DNA of 64,000 bases, taken from the NCBI RefSeq assembly GCF_001424045.1, contig NZ_LMQB01000024.1, positions 124,001-188,000 on the forward strand. The letters run 5' to 3'. The translations under genes and the position numbers were made by a program. The first letter of the stretch is position 1. Each line of letters begins with the position of its first letter. Positions 1 through 8,167 of the stretch are shown in pieces. The notes under the pieces were generated by a model. It had not been told where the DNA came from and did not search any database. It worked only from the letters and a program-made list of their open reading frames with translations. The DNA is from Rhizobium sp. Leaf371 (lineage in GTDB: Bacteria; Pseudomonadota; Alphaproteobacteria; Rhizobiales; Rhizobiaceae).

Positions 1-361
1 GGTGGAAAAGAAGACCGAGATCAGCTGGACCGGCCCGCGCGTCATCATTCCGAAGAACCGCGTGAAGCTGCTGCTGAACCTCTTCCTCATCGCCTATGGC
101 GCCATTCCGCGCGGCGGCTCGCTCGACGTGACGCTGGAAAACCCGGAATACGACGCGGTCTTCAAGCTGGTCGTGCGCGGCAAGATGATGCGGGTACCAC
201 CTAAGCTTGTCGAATTGCTCTCCGGCACGCTGGAGGAAGCGGTCGATGCCCACACGATCCAGCCCTATTACACGGTGCTGCTGGCGGACGAAGCCGGCAT
301 GAAGATCGAGATCCTGCCGACACCGGAAGAGATCGTCTTCATGGCTTCCACGGTTTCGTAA
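1..361 (+). CDS. chpT: ChpT histidine phosphotransferase, 3' part (5' end outside window)
   Basis: The open frame enters from the left edge and ends at TAA 359-361, giving about 120 C-terminal residues. It contains the block ISWTGPRVIIPKNRVKLLLN and the tail LLADEAGMKIEILPTPEEIV, which I recognise as the degenerate ATPase-like domain of rhizobial ChpT. ChpT passes phosphate from CckA to CtrA and CpdR in the cytoplasm. The phospho-accepting histidine lies in the missing N-terminal half. Position supports the call, because ctrA and sciP follow within 3 kb. The apparent GTG at position 2 is an internal valine codon and not the start. Confidence 0.85.
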   Translation, partial: VEKKTEISWTGPRVIIPKNRVKLLLNLFLIAYGAIPRGGSLDVTLENPEYDAVFKLVVRGKMMRVPPKLVELLSGTLEEAVDAHTIQPYYTVLLADEAGMKIEILPTPEEIVFMASTVS

Positions 362-565
362 CGCAGATCTCGCCTCCTTGCCGTCACGGTAACGGTTTGT
401 TTGCCAAAGGCGCCTAATATTCCCGAGAACAGCGCAACCCCCGGATCCGGACTGACGGATCCCGGAGGGCGCGCAACCGGACGTTGACGAAGCGCCGGGG
501 CGGTTTCCGCCCGCGGCCCACGGTCGAGGGCTCGGATCGCGGGAATGGAAGGACAAGGAGCACCC

Positions 566-928
566 ATGCAGCGCTTGATGATCGCCGACGATTCCGACGT
601 GGTGCGCAAGGTCGGCAAGCGCATCCTTTCCGGCATGGGTTTCCTCGTCTCCGAGGCCGCCAACGGCCTGGAAGCCCTGTCGCGGTGCGAGGCGGAGCTG
701 CCGAACATCATCATCGTCGATGCCGGGCTCGACGGCGCGCTGGAGCTGATCGCCAACATTCGCGTGATGTCCGAAGGCAAGTCCGTTCGCATCTACTACT
801 GCGTCATCGAGGCGGACCTGCGCAAGATGATGGCCGGCAAGCGCGCCGGTGCCGACGACTTCCTGCTGAAGCCGTTCGACCGCAAGATCCTGACGAGCGT
901 GTTCGGCGCCTACGCCGCCGCAGCCTGA
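566..928 (+). CDS. single-domain response regulator (degenerate receiver)
   Basis: A 120-residue stand-alone receiver domain. The acidic pair is D8-D9, the putative phospho-acceptor is D52 in IIIVDAG, and the conserved lysine is K102 in LLKPFD. It departs from the family consensus: the MP-x-MDG loop after the acceptor is replaced by AGLDGALEL, and the switch Thr/Ser at the end of beta-4 is Cys79/Val80 (IYYCVIE). The start at 566 is chosen because AAGGAG at 555-560 sits five bases upstream; an in-frame ATG at 545 lacks this. It lies between chpT and ctrA, so a role in the CtrA phosphorelay is plausible, but that is inferred from position only. It is not a clear CpdR or DivK. Confidence 0.8.
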   Translation: MQRLMIADDSDVVRKVGKRILSGMGFLVSEAANGLEALSRCEAELPNIIIVDAGLDGALELIANIRVMSEGKSVRIYYCVIEADLRKMMAGKRAGADDFLLKPFDRKILTSVFGAYAAAA

Positions 929-976
929 CCTCGGGTTTTCTAGACCTCCCTCCCCGACATCCCCCATGTCCGCAGC

Positions 977-1007
977 AGGCCGCCCGCAAAGGCGGCCTTT
1001 GTCGTTT
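977..1007 (+). terminator. intrinsic terminator of the receiver gene
   Basis: AGGCCGCC (977-984), a 6-base loop and GGCGGCCT (991-998) form a perfect 8-bp stem followed by TTGTCGTTT, about 50 bases after the stop codon. Confidence 0.7.
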
Positions 1008-1060
1008 GCGCTGTCAAAGGTCGGGAATGCCCGGCTCTCTCTCACGCACTCTGGCGCCGA

Positions 1061-1087
1061 AAACGAAAAACCCGCCACGAGGGCGGG
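1061..1087 (-). terminator. intrinsic terminator of ctrA
   Basis: CCCGCC (1071-1076) pairs with GGCGGG (1082-1087). The A-run at 1066-1070 gives a T-run after the stem in the ctrA direction. It lies about 75 bases past the ctrA stop. Confidence 0.75.
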
Positions 1088-1162
1088 TCGGTCGGCACCG
1101 ATGTCGGCGATCCTGCACTGCGGGATGCATGATCGCCGATGGCGCTCAAAACATCCGGGAGA

Positions 1163-1861
1163 TCAGGCGCTTTCGGCCAGATCGCCTTCCGGTTCGCGCA
1201 GCACGTAGCCACGGCCCCAGACGGTCTCGATGTAATTTGCGCCGCCGGCGGCATTGGCCAGCTTCTTGCGCAATTTGCAGATGAACACGTCGATGATCTT
1301 GAGTTCCGGCTCGTCCATGCCGCCATAAAGGTGGTTCAGGAACATTTCCTTGGTGAGCGTCGTCCCCTTGCGGAGCGAAAGCAGCTCTAGCATCTGGTAT
1401 TCCTTGCCCGTCAGGTGGACGCGCTGGCCACCGACTTCGACGGTCTTGGCATCCAGGTTGACGATCAGCTCGCCGGTCGAGATGACGGACTGGGCATGAC
1501 CCTTGGAGCGACGCACGATCGCGTGGATGCGCGCCACCAGCTCGTCCTTGTGGAACGGCTTGGTCATGTAGTCGTCGGCGCCGAAGCCGAGTCCGCGAAC
1601 CTTGTCCTCGATGCCGGCCATGCCGGAGAGAATCAGGATCGGCGTCTTCACCTTGGACAGGCGAAGCGTCCGGAGCACCTCGTAGCCCGACATGTCGGGC
1701 AGGTTGAGGTCGAGAAGAATGATATCGTAATCGTAGAGTTTGCCGAGATCGACGCCCTCTTCACCGAGATCGGTGGTGTACACATTGAAACTCTCGGACT
1801 TGAGCATCAACTCGATGCTCTGCGCTGTCGCGCTGTCGTCCTCGATAAGCAGAACCCGCAT
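1163..1861 (-). CDS. ctrA: CtrA cell-cycle master response regulator
   Basis: A 232-residue OmpR-type regulator. The N-terminal receiver starts MRVLLIEDD with acceptor D51 in [11 protein letters not shown] and the switch motif [10 protein letters not shown]. The C-terminal winged helix contains [14 protein letters not shown] and [12 protein letters not shown], close to other rhizobial CtrA proteins. CtrA~P binds TTAA-N7-TTAA boxes and controls replication, division, flagella and envelope genes. The start at 1861 gives the canonical [10 protein letters not shown]-terminus and is preceded by AAGGGGAC; a 13-residue upstream extension is unlikely. Neighbours chpT and sciP are its phosphodonor and its antagonist. 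A TTAACCAT half-site lies about 95 bases upstream, as expected for autoregulation. Confidence 0.97.
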   Translation of the reverse strand: MRVLLIEDDSATAQSIELMLKSESFNVYTTDLGEEGVDLGKLYDYDIILLDLNLPDMSGYEVLRTLRLSKVKTPILILSGMAGIEDKVRGLGFGADDYMTKPFHKDELVARIHAIVRRSKGHAQSVISTGELIVNLDAKTVEVGGQRVHLTGKEYQMLELLSLRKGTTLTKEMFLNHLYGGMDEPELKIIDVFICKLRKKLANAAGGANYIETVWGRGYVLREPEGDLAESA

Positions 1862-2308
1862 GATTTTTGTCCCCTTTTCCGCCGTCGAAAGGTAGTGCAA
1901 GGCTGCCTGACGCGAAACGGATCCAGTCGTTGCCTGATTTGGAGCTTGCCATCAAATGGTTAACAAATTCTGATTCCCTCTGGCAAGGTGCACATGCTTT
2001 GTTAAATATTTTTGTCAGCCCCTTGATTTTGTTCGATTTTGATAATGCGGCCTTCTCACCCTGAAGGTGAGGCAACCGCCCTATCGGATTCCACAGACTC
2101 GTCAAATCACCAAAGCATCACATTTCGCACTGGGCATTTACCGGGCCTTAAATGATCGTCCCTAGGATTAACTATGCCCGTAAACGAAACGTTACCAGCG
2201 GTAGGCATTTGTTAAGATCGCTGGGATTTTTTCGCGGCGCTGCAGGCATGAGCCTTCGGCAAGGGTTGCAAGTGAGATGCCGGGTCTCGCACCGCGGGAG
2301 TATTGCGT
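1862..2308. promoter_or_regulatory. ctrA / fliJ divergent intergenic region
   Basis: No gene is visible in these 447 bases. The stretch is AT-richer than its surroundings and holds several TTAA elements: ATGGTTAA at 1956-1963 (TTAACCAT on the ctrA strand), GTTAAATATTT near 2001, and TTAAC near 2168. No full TTAA-N7-TTAA box is present. It must contain the ctrA promoters and the leader of the FliJ-like gene. Confidence 0.5.
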
Positions 2309-2659
2309 ATGAAGTCACGTGAGAGCCTTGTCCGCCTGAAGGAATTTCAGGTGAAAGACAAACAGCGTCAACTGAAGCAGCTTCAGATGATGATGGCCGA
2401 ATTCGAAAGGATGACCAAGGATTTGGAGCATCAGATCGCCTTCGAGGAGAAAAAATCTGGCATTTCGGATCCGTCCCATTTTGCCTATCCGACCTTTGCC
2501 AAGGCGGCCCGCCAGCGGGCCGACAATCTGCAAGTGTCGGTACGGGAACTGAAAGTCCAGCAGGACGCGGCCGAACTCGCCCTGGAAGAAGTCCAGGCAG
2601 AGTTTGCCAAGGCCTCCGCACTCGAAGAACGCGACGGTCTCGTGCGGCTGCGCGCCTGA
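2309..2659 (+). CDS. FliJ-like flagellar export chaperone
   Basis: A 116-residue protein that is almost entirely predicted coiled coil, starting MKSRESLVRLKEF and rich in Lys, Glu, Gln and Arg. This fits the FliJ family, the stalk-like soluble component of the flagellar type III export ATPase. A FliJ-like gene beside ctrA is a usual rhizobial arrangement. The start ATG at 2309 has GGGAG eight bases upstream. The gene is isolated and ends in its own terminator. The family is assigned from coiled-coil character, length and location, not from a catalytic motif. Confidence 0.75.
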   Translation: MKSRESLVRLKEFQVKDKQRQLKQLQMMMAEFERMTKDLEHQIAFEEKKSGISDPSHFAYPTFAKAARQRADNLQVSVRELKVQQDAAELALEEVQAEFAKASALEERDGLVRLRA

Positions 2660-2704
2660 TCCGTTCTGCCGGCAGTCGAACCTGACCGGCAAACCAGACT
2701 GACC

Positions 2705-2747
2705 GACGACACCGCGCCTCGCTTCGAAGCGCGGCTGTCGTCGTTTT
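2705..2747 (+). terminator. intrinsic terminator of the FliJ-like gene
   Basis: GACGACA + CCGCGC (2705-2717) pairs with GCGCGG + TGTCGTC (2729-2742) with one bulged C, and is followed by GTTTT. It lies 45 bases after the stop. Confidence 0.8.
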
Positions 2748-2958
2748 GCTTTCAGCTCAAGTCTCTCGCCGACGATCGCGCTCCTCGCGCGCAAAGATCG
2801 ACACAGGGGATGATTGGTAAGCCAAGGAGCTTGCGCGAAGCCTGCCCGCCGCTTCGTCCCGCGGTTGCCGGCCGTGGAAAAGCACGGCGCGCCGGACGCA
2901 TATGTGGAGACGGCGCGTCCCCTGTCCCGACACGACCGATCGACCGGTCTCAAAACGC

Positions 2959-2996
2959 CAATGAGCGGCCGCGACGTAAGCCGCGACCGCTCATTG
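2959..2996 (-). terminator. strong hairpin downstream of sciP
   Basis: A 15-bp inverted repeat with one mismatch and an 8-base loop: CAATGAGCGG ... CCGCTCATTG. It lies 31 bases past the sciP stop on the sciP strand, with AAAA at 2952-2955 giving a short T-run. It is a probable terminator for sciP. No gene is seen in the rest of 2748-3026. Confidence 0.6.
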
Positions 2997-3026
2997 AACA
3001 AACCTGACGCCTGACGTCCTTGCGGA

Positions 3027-3302
3027 TCAGTGGCGATACTGCTGGATGCGCGTCGTGCGCAGTCCGGCAAGACCGTGATCGTTGATCGAGGCCTGCCAGG
3101 ACAGGAACTCTTCCACCGTCAGCGTGTAGCGCTCGCACGCCTCTTCAAGGCTGAGAAGGCCACCGCGAACGGCCGCCACCACTTCTGCCTTGCGTCGAAT
3201 TACCCAGCGCCGCGTGTTCGCCGGAGGAAGATCGGCGATCGTCAGTGGACTGCCATCCGGGCCGATGACATACTTCACGCGGGGTCGTACCATTTCGGTC
3301 AT
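3027..3302 (-). CDS. sciP: SciP, DUF1153 inhibitor of CtrA
   Basis: A 91-residue DUF1153 protein. Recognisable blocks are VKYVIGPDGSPLTIADLPP near the N-terminus, then TRRWVIRRKAEVV and the helix-turn-helix LLSLEEACERYTLTVEEF, ending GLRTTRIQQYRH. In Caulobacter SciP binds CtrA at target promoters and blocks recruitment of RNA polymerase, which resets CtrA-activated transcription in G1. Length and sequence match rhizobial orthologues. A TTAA-N7-CTAA CtrA-like box lies about 55 bases upstream, consistent with CtrA-dependent expression. Confidence 0.92.
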   Translation of the reverse strand: MTEMVRPRVKYVIGPDGSPLTIADLPPANTRRWVIRRKAEVVAAVRGGLLSLEEACERYTLTVEEFLSWQASINDHGLAGLRTTRIQQYRH

Positions 3303-3987
3303 TGGACTCTCTACACATACTCAAGACCATATTCAGCGAGCCTAGCCTGCCACATTTAAGATTTGCCTAAGCTCCACGACACAATTTATCCATCATTCGA
3401 ATGGCTTGCCGGAAAAGGTCAATCCGGTGCTGAAAGAACAGGCTTTTTCGCTCGCAACGCCCGGCCGCAAATTTCGATTGTATCGCGACAGGGCACACGG
3501 AAAAGCTGGGGAAGCCGGGAAAAGGCCTTCCCAGGACGGGCCGGCCCGGCCCCAGTATCGCCCCCGGCATGGCAAAGACGGCCCTCCTCCCCGCATGGCA
3601 GCCATGCGAAAGAGACGGGTTTCAAAACTCGTAAGTTTTAAATATAAAATGATGCAATGCTGAGGCGTGCGACGCACGCGGGCCGACGTTATACCCCCTC
3701 TTTTCCTTGCACCGGGCGCGGATCGCCCCCGCGAAGCGTTTGGGGCACAGCGTCGGGACACGGCAGAGTGTGTCTCGAGGGCCGCGGGGCTTCGGGATGT
3801 CTCTCATGCGCACCCACGGGTGCCTTCAGATCGTTTTTCCGCTAGACTGCACGCCCTCAGTGCCAGCAAAGCGCCCGTTCACGGCGCGGTGCGGAGAGCA
3901 GGGTCGTTTTGCCCGGCGGGCGGAAAAGCAGATCGGGAGACAGACAGAAAACAAGGAGCCGGTGCGGCCGGCGGTGGTGATAACGCA
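3303..3987. other. long intergenic region upstream of the LuxR-type gene
   Basis: These 685 bases contain no convincing gene; open frames here lack ribosome sites and recognisable protein character. Visible elements are a CtrA-like box next to sciP, a perfect 17-base palindrome CGCATGGCAGCCATGCG at 3592-3608 (operator-like), an AT-rich promoter-like stretch around 3636-3652, and a hairpin GCGTGC-GAC-GCACGC near 3664. Confidence 0.4.
3356..3370. promoter_or_regulatory. CtrA-like box upstream of sciP
   Basis: TTAA-GATTTGC-CTAA matches TTAA-N7-TTAA at seven of eight positions and lies 54 bases upstream of the sciP start. Confidence 0.4.
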
Positions 3988-4719
3988 ATGTCTGACGTCG
4001 ATGAAACGGTAAGCGGCAGGAAATCGAGCCTGCTGTCTGCGCACTCCGATCCATCCGCCGTTCAGACGGAATATGAGGTGCTGCGTCTCATGCGGCAATG
4101 CGCCGCCGAATTCGGCTTCGACAATTTCATGATCGTGCGGGTTCCCACCGGCGACCAGCAGAATTTCGCCGAGCGCCTCGTCGTCAGCAGCTGGCCGGCC
4201 GACCTCGTGCGCGGCTACGACGCGCTCGACATCTTCCGCCTGAGCCGGCTGGTGGAAGAGTTGCGCCACACCAAGCTGCCCGTCTTTCAGGAAACCGCCG
4301 CCTTTCTCGGTCTGCGCGGCAAGCCCGTGACAGCGCTCGGCATCGCCCCGTCCATGGCCTTCACCCTGGCGGTGCTCCTGCACACGACCTATGCCGATCC
4401 CTTCATCGTCACGCTTTCGGGAAGCCGCGACGCCCCGGAAGGCGTGGAGGCCGCAGAGCTTTATTACGTGCTGCTGCAGCTGTTCGAGCGGCTGGAGCGC
4501 GCCATGGATGCCGGCGCCACCACCCGCGAAAGGCTTTCGGCCCGCGAGATCGAATGTCTGCGCTGGGCCGCGGCCGGCAAGAGCAGCGACGAGATCGCCA
4601 TCATCCTCGGCATCTCCGCCTATACGGTCAGCAGCTATTTCAAGACGGCCGCCCGCAAGCTCGACGCCGTCAACCGCATGCAGGCCATCGCCCGCGCCAT
4701 GCGCCTGAAGATCATCTGA
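3988..4719 (+). CDS. LuxR-family transcriptional regulator
   Basis: A 243-residue protein with two domains. Residues ~25-165 resemble the autoinducer-binding-like sensory fold (AEFGFDNFMIVRVP). Residues ~180-240 are a LuxR HTH (LSAREIECLRWAAAGKSSDE, then AYTVSSYFKTAARKLDAVNR). The start ATG 3988 follows GGTGGTGA; upstream in-frame extensions are low-quality sequence. No luxI-type synthase is nearby and I cannot name a ligand. Such a regulator close to ctrA/sciP is seen in other rhizobia. It might be an orphan (solo) LuxR or respond to a non-acyl-homoserine-lactone signal. Confidence 0.8.
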   Translation: MSDVDETVSGRKSSLLSAHSDPSAVQTEYEVLRLMRQCAAEFGFDNFMIVRVPTGDQQNFAERLVVSSWPADLVRGYDALDIFRLSRLVEELRHTKLPVFQETAAFLGLRGKPVTALGIAPSMAFTLAVLLHTTYADPFIVTLSGSRDAPEGVEAAELYYVLLQLFERLERAMDAGATTRERLSAREIECLRWAAAGKSSDEIAIILGISAYTVSSYFKTAARKLDAVNRMQAIARAMRLKII

Positions 4720-4818
4720 TCGTCCCGTGCCGGCTCTGGCACCGGAACCGACACTGGAACCGGCACCACAGGATGCCGCGCAGCGCTTGTAGACGCGCCC
4801 GCGACCTTTTATATTGCG

Positions 4819-6075
4819 ATGAGCAAGGTGCAGGCGCAGATGCCGCACCGATCATCCGACAGAATCGGACCATCTCTCGTGAACAGCCTCGATTTCGACC
4901 GCAAGCCTGAAGATACCCGCGTCGTGGTCGCCATGTCCGGCGGCGTCGACAGCTCCGTCGTCGCGGGCATCCTGAAGCGGGAGGGCTACGACGTCTTCGG
5001 CATCACGCTGCAGCTCTACGATCATGGCGCGGCCGTGCATCGCGCCGGCTCCTGCTGCGCCGGCCAGGACATCGACGATGCCCGCCGCGTCTGCGAGGTG
5101 CTCGGCATTCCCCATTACGTGCTCGACTACGAGCAGCGCTTCCGCGAGACGGTCATCAACCCGTTTGCCGAAAGTTACATCGCCGGGGAAACGCCGATCC
5201 CCTGCGTTGCCTGCAACCAGACCGTCAAGTTCGCCGACCTGCTGGCCACCGCACGCGATCTCGGCGCCGATGCGCTGGCGACCGGCCATTACATCCGCTC
5301 GCGCGCCAATCCGCAGCCCGGCTTTCCCGGCCGCCGCTCGCTCTATCGCCCGGCGGATGCCGACCGCGACCAGAGCTATTTTCTCTTTGCGACCACGCAG
5401 GAGCAGATCGACTACCTTCGCTTCCCGCTCGGCCACCTGACCAAGGCGGAAACCCGGTCGCTGGCCGAGGACATGGGCCTCGTCGTCGCCAAGAAGGCCG
5501 ACAGCCAGGACATCTGTTTCGTGCCGCAGGGCAAGTACAGCGATATCGTCTCCAAGCTGAAGCCGAATGCGGCGCTCGCCGGCGATATCGTCCATCTCGA
5601 CGGGCGCGTGCTCGGCCGCCACGAGGGCATCCTGCATTATACGATCGGACAGCGCCGCGGCATCGGCGTGGCCACCGGCGAGCCGCTCTATGTCGTCCAT
5701 CTCGACGCACGCTCCTGCCGCGTCATCGTCGGCCCGCGCGAGGCGCTGGAGACGCGCCGCGTCGCGCTGCGCGACATGAACTGGCTGGGCGACGTCGCCC
5801 TTCAAGACCTGCCGGCCGAGGGCCTCGCCTGCTATGCCAAGGTGCGCTCCACCCGCATCCCCGCCCCGGCTTTGCTGAAGGTCGATGCCGCCGGCATCAC
5901 CGTCGAGCTGATGGAAGGCGAAGCCGGCATCGCCCCCGGCCAGGCTTGCGCGCTCTATTCCGGCCCCGGCGAAGACGCCCGCGTCTATGGCGGCGGCTTC
6001 ATCCTGCGCTCCGAGCGCGAACCGGCCGCCGAACAGGCGCTCCGCCACCTGCTGCAAGCCCCCGCCGCCGCCTGA
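4819..6075 (+). CDS. mnmA: tRNA-uridine 2-sulfurtransferase MnmA
   Basis: 418 residues from this start. MnmA thiolates U34 of tRNA Lys, Glu and Gln using sulfur relayed from IscS. The PP-loop is [16 protein letters not shown]. The two catalytic cysteines lie in SCCAGQD and [10 protein letters not shown], and GHYIRS and the C-terminal barrel block [16 protein letters not shown] are typical. Many rhizobial homologues start at [14 protein letters not shown], which corresponds to the in-frame GTG at 4879; neither start has a strong ribosome site, so the first 20 residues are uncertain. It is a monocistronic housekeeping gene directly upstream of tRNA-Met. Confidence 0.95.
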   Translation: MSKVQAQMPHRSSDRIGPSLVNSLDFDRKPEDTRVVVAMSGGVDSSVVAGILKREGYDVFGITLQLYDHGAAVHRAGSCCAGQDIDDARRVCEVLGIPHYVLDYEQRFRETVINPFAESYIAGETPIPCVACNQTVKFADLLATARDLGADALATGHYIRSRANPQPGFPGRRSLYRPADADRDQSYFLFATTQEQIDYLRFPLGHLTKAETRSLAEDMGLVVAKKADSQDICFVPQGKYSDIVSKLKPNAALAGDIVHLDGRVLGRHEGILHYTIGQRRGIGVATGEPLYVVHLDARSCRVIVGPREALETRRVALRDMNWLGDVALQDLPAEGLACYAKVRSTRIPAPALLKVDAAGITVELMEGEAGIAPGQACALYSGPGEDARVYGGGFILRSEREPAAEQALRHLLQAPAAA

Positions 6076-6153
6076 AACCGGCGGCGCCGGAGCCTTGCAT
6101 TCCCGGCACCCGGACCCGCTTTCCCCTCATCCCCCCTTTTTTTCCACCATCGC

Positions 6154-6183
6154 TTGACACCCCCCTGACCCCCATCTTATAAG
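6154..6183 (+). promoter_or_regulatory. sigma-70-type promoter of tRNA-Met
   Basis: TTGACA at 6154-6159 and TATAAG at 6178-6183 are separated by 18 bases, 40 bases before the mature tRNA. They are near-consensus -35 and -10 elements. Confidence 0.7.
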
Positions 6184-6222
6184 CCGCCCACCGCAAGCGA
6201 CCGACCAAAGGTCGCATCCGGC

Positions 6223-6299
6223 GGCGGGGTAGCTCAGGTGGTTAGAGCAGCGGAATCATAATCCGCGTGTCGGGGGTTCGAGTCCCTCTCCCGCTACCA
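6223..6299 (+). tRNA. tRNA-Met (CAT anticodon)
   Basis: A 77-nt cloverleaf with encoded CCA. The acceptor GGCGGGG pairs with TCCCGCT, the D arm is GCTC...GAGC, the anticodon loop AATCATAATC carries CAT, and the T arm GGGGG-TTCGAGT-CCCTC is complete. G1 pairs with U72 (G-U), which differs from the C1-A72 mismatch expected of initiator tRNA, so this is probably elongator Met. A CAT tRNA converted to Ile by lysidine cannot be fully excluded. Its last 13 bases plus the next A form the left attachment repeat of the adjacent element. Confidence 0.95.
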
Positions 6300-7896
6300 A
6301 CGGAACAGCCCCCCGTTTCATTCTGCTGTCATCGCTTTCCAGAAACGGCGTAAGCCATCCCTCTACAGCGAGCTTAATTGCGCCGTCCTCGCTCTTGTCG
6401 AGCGTTATGGACTTGATGACCTCACGGATGAGGCGGGATAGCTCCCCCATGTCATCCAGCATGTGCAAGGCCATCTCCAGCTTCGGACGATGGGCCTGAA
6501 GGCGTTGGGCGAAGCTGCTGATAGCTGCCGGGTGGACGACAACCTTGCTCGCCTCCGGCATGCTTTGCAGCTCTACCTGCAATCTCTTCTTTTCCTCGCC
6601 CTGCGCTTTCATTTTGGCTGCAAGCGCGTCACCGTCACCCACGCCCTTCAGCATCCAATCCAGCAAGCGGTCGTTGTCCTTCTCGATGCCCTTGACCCGA
6701 GCTTCGATCTCGGTGCGGCGGCGGTTCTCATGGACGGCTTCAGCATGGCGCTTTTCCATGTACGCTTTCGCGTAGCTGAAGATTTGATCGGGGCTGGCGA
6801 GTTCCTTCGTCAGGCTGCTGATAACCATCTCCTCCACGTCCTGAAGGTAGAATGATTTCGGGTCAGGGCATGCACCGCTGTTGGTGTGCGCTGAGCAACG
6901 CAAACGCGTCTTTCCCGACTTATCCACACCCGCAACGCTCATGCCCGAACCACAAGCCGCGCAGAGGAGGAGACCGGACAGCAGCCGCTTAGGACGCCGC
7001 TGCACGGCCATGTTTCCTTCCTGCTTTGTGTAGGAACGCGACTGCATCTGGCGCTGTACGCTCTCAAAGAGTTCGTCTGAAACGATCCTCAGTTCCGGGG
7101 CCTCTGCCGTCTGCCACTCGCTTGACGGGTTCGGTCGGGATACGCGCTTGCCCGTGTCGGGGTCCTTCTCCATGCGGACCTTGTTCCAAACGATCCGGCC
7201 TGCATAGATGGGGTTTCGTAAAATGCCTGACCCACGTTCTTCCGAGCCGATGAGCGCCGATGGCGACCACAAGGCACCCCGGGGCGGCTTGATGTATGCT
7301 GCATTCAAGCGACGGCTGATGGCCTTCGGTGACGTGCCTCTCTCATACTCTTGGAATATGAGAAGAACCGTGCTGGCCTCTTCCTCCACGATGACAGGCT
7401 TGCCCGGATTTGCGGGGTCGGGCCGATACCCGTATGCACGGCCTCCAGCGGTCAGCCCCTGCTTGATGAGACCGGTCATGCCTCGCCGTACCTTGTGGAC
7501 AGTGTCCTCGCGAAACACTTGCCCAATCACCGCACGAAGCCCGACCGTGAGGGTGTTAGCCTCACCACCGTGAACTTGGATTATTTTCACTCCAGCAAAG
7601 AGCAAACGCTTGTGAATGCCCGACATGTCTTCCATGTCGCGGCTGATACGGTCCAAGGACTCCACGATGATCACTTCGAACTCGCCAGCCCGCGCGGCGT
7701 GCAACATCTCCCGAAGCCCATCGCGCCCGTGCATCGAGCCGCCAGAACGGGCTTTGTCTTCAAAGCTAGCGACGACGCGGAAATTCTCCCGGCGCGCATA
7801 TGCTACGCAAAGGTCAAACTGATCCTCTGTCGACCGTTCGTTCTGTAGTTCGGTTGAGAACCGGGCATAGATCGCCGCTCTGACAGGCTCATGCAT
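6256..7896 (-). CDS. large serine recombinase (integrase) whose frame ends inside tRNA-Met
   Basis: 546 residues from ATG 7896, which overlaps the end of the ribbon-helix-helix gene and has GGGAGG upstream. The resolvase domain begins VRAAIYARFSTELQ with the catalytic Ser in ARFST. A recombinase domain follows (~160-265), then a zinc ribbon with CAACGSGM and CSAHTNSGAC, then a coiled coil (~375-445). It is the integrase of the element. The last ten residues (EGLEPPTRGL) are read antisense through the host tRNA, and the TGA stop overlaps the anticodon triplet. In the excised circle the frame would instead continue across the right arm. Serine recombinases rarely target tRNA genes, so this is an unusual case. 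Confidence 0.92.
   Translation of the reverse strand: MHEPVRAAIYARFSTELQNERSTEDQFDLCVAYARRENFRVVASFEDKARSGGSMHGRDGLREMLHAARAGEFEVIIVESLDRISRDMEDMSGIHKRLLFAGVKIIQVHGGEANTLTVGLRAVIGQVFREDTVHKVRRGMTGLIKQGLTAGGRAYGYRPDPANPGKPVIVEEEASTVLLIFQEYERGTSPKAISRRLNAAYIKPPRGALWSPSALIGSEERGSGILRNPIYAGRIVWNKVRMEKDPDTGKRVSRPNPSSEWQTAEAPELRIVSDELFESVQRQMQSRSYTKQEGNMAVQRRPKRLLSGLLLCAACGSGMSVAGVDKSGKTRLRCSAHTNSGACPDPKSFYLQDVEEMVISSLTKELASPDQIFSYAKAYMEKRHAEAVHENRRRTEIEARVKGIEKDNDRLLDWMLKGVGDGDALAAKMKAQGEEKKRLQVELQSMPEASKVVVHPAAISSFAQRLQAHRPKLEMALHMLDDMGELSRLIREVIKSITLDKSEDGAIKLAVEGWLTPFLESDDSRMKRGAVPLVAGEGLEPPTRGL
6287..6300 (+). other. left attachment core (attL) in the tRNA 3' end
   Basis: TCTCCCGCTACCAA, the last 13 bases of the tRNA plus one, is repeated exactly at 23323-23336. 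The two copies flank the phage-like gene block. Confidence 0.85.
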
Positions 7897-8074
7897 TGGA
7901 GCTGCCCTCCCGAAGTGCAATCTCGCGCAAGACTGCATCCCGGATAAACTCCGCCCTGCGGTTCTTGCCCACGAGGTTGTCGATTTGCTCCGGCAGGCCG
8001 GTGGGAAGACGGACCAGTACAGGCGTCAAATCCAGTGAAGGGCGTCCGGGTCCACGTTTCAGCTTGTCTACCAT
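7889..8074 (-). CDS. small ribbon-helix-helix DNA-binding protein
   Basis: 61 residues. After a basic GRPSLD leader it reads TPVLVRLPTGLPEQIDNLV and then KNRRAEFIRDAVLREIALRE, the beta-strand plus two-helix pattern of CopG/Arc-type repressors. The start at 8074 (MVDKLKRGPGRPS) is preferred over a hydrophobic upstream extension. It overlaps the recombinase start by eight bases, so the two are translationally coupled. It probably regulates the recombinase or acts as an excision accessory factor; this is inference from position. No partner toxin is visible. Confidence 0.75.
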   Translation of the reverse strand: MVDKLKRGPGRPSLDLTPVLVRLPTGLPEQIDNLVGKNRRAEFIRDAVLREIALREGSSNA

Positions 8075-8167
8075 GGCCAGTCCTTGCGTTGATAAGATCA
8101 GTACAAGGAGGATATGCGATATCACTTATCGCGTCTAGCAAGCCAAGCGTGTGGACGTTCTTTTGTG

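Noticed and set aside
3667-3987. N-terminal extension of the LuxR-type gene
   Set aside because: The extension is Arg/Pro/Ala-rich, without a ribosome site, and does not match the sensory domain. ATG 3988 fits the family length.
7889-8074. Toxin-antitoxin pair
   Set aside because: The ribbon-helix-helix protein resembles an antitoxin, but the coupled partner is the recombinase and no toxin-like gene is adjacent.
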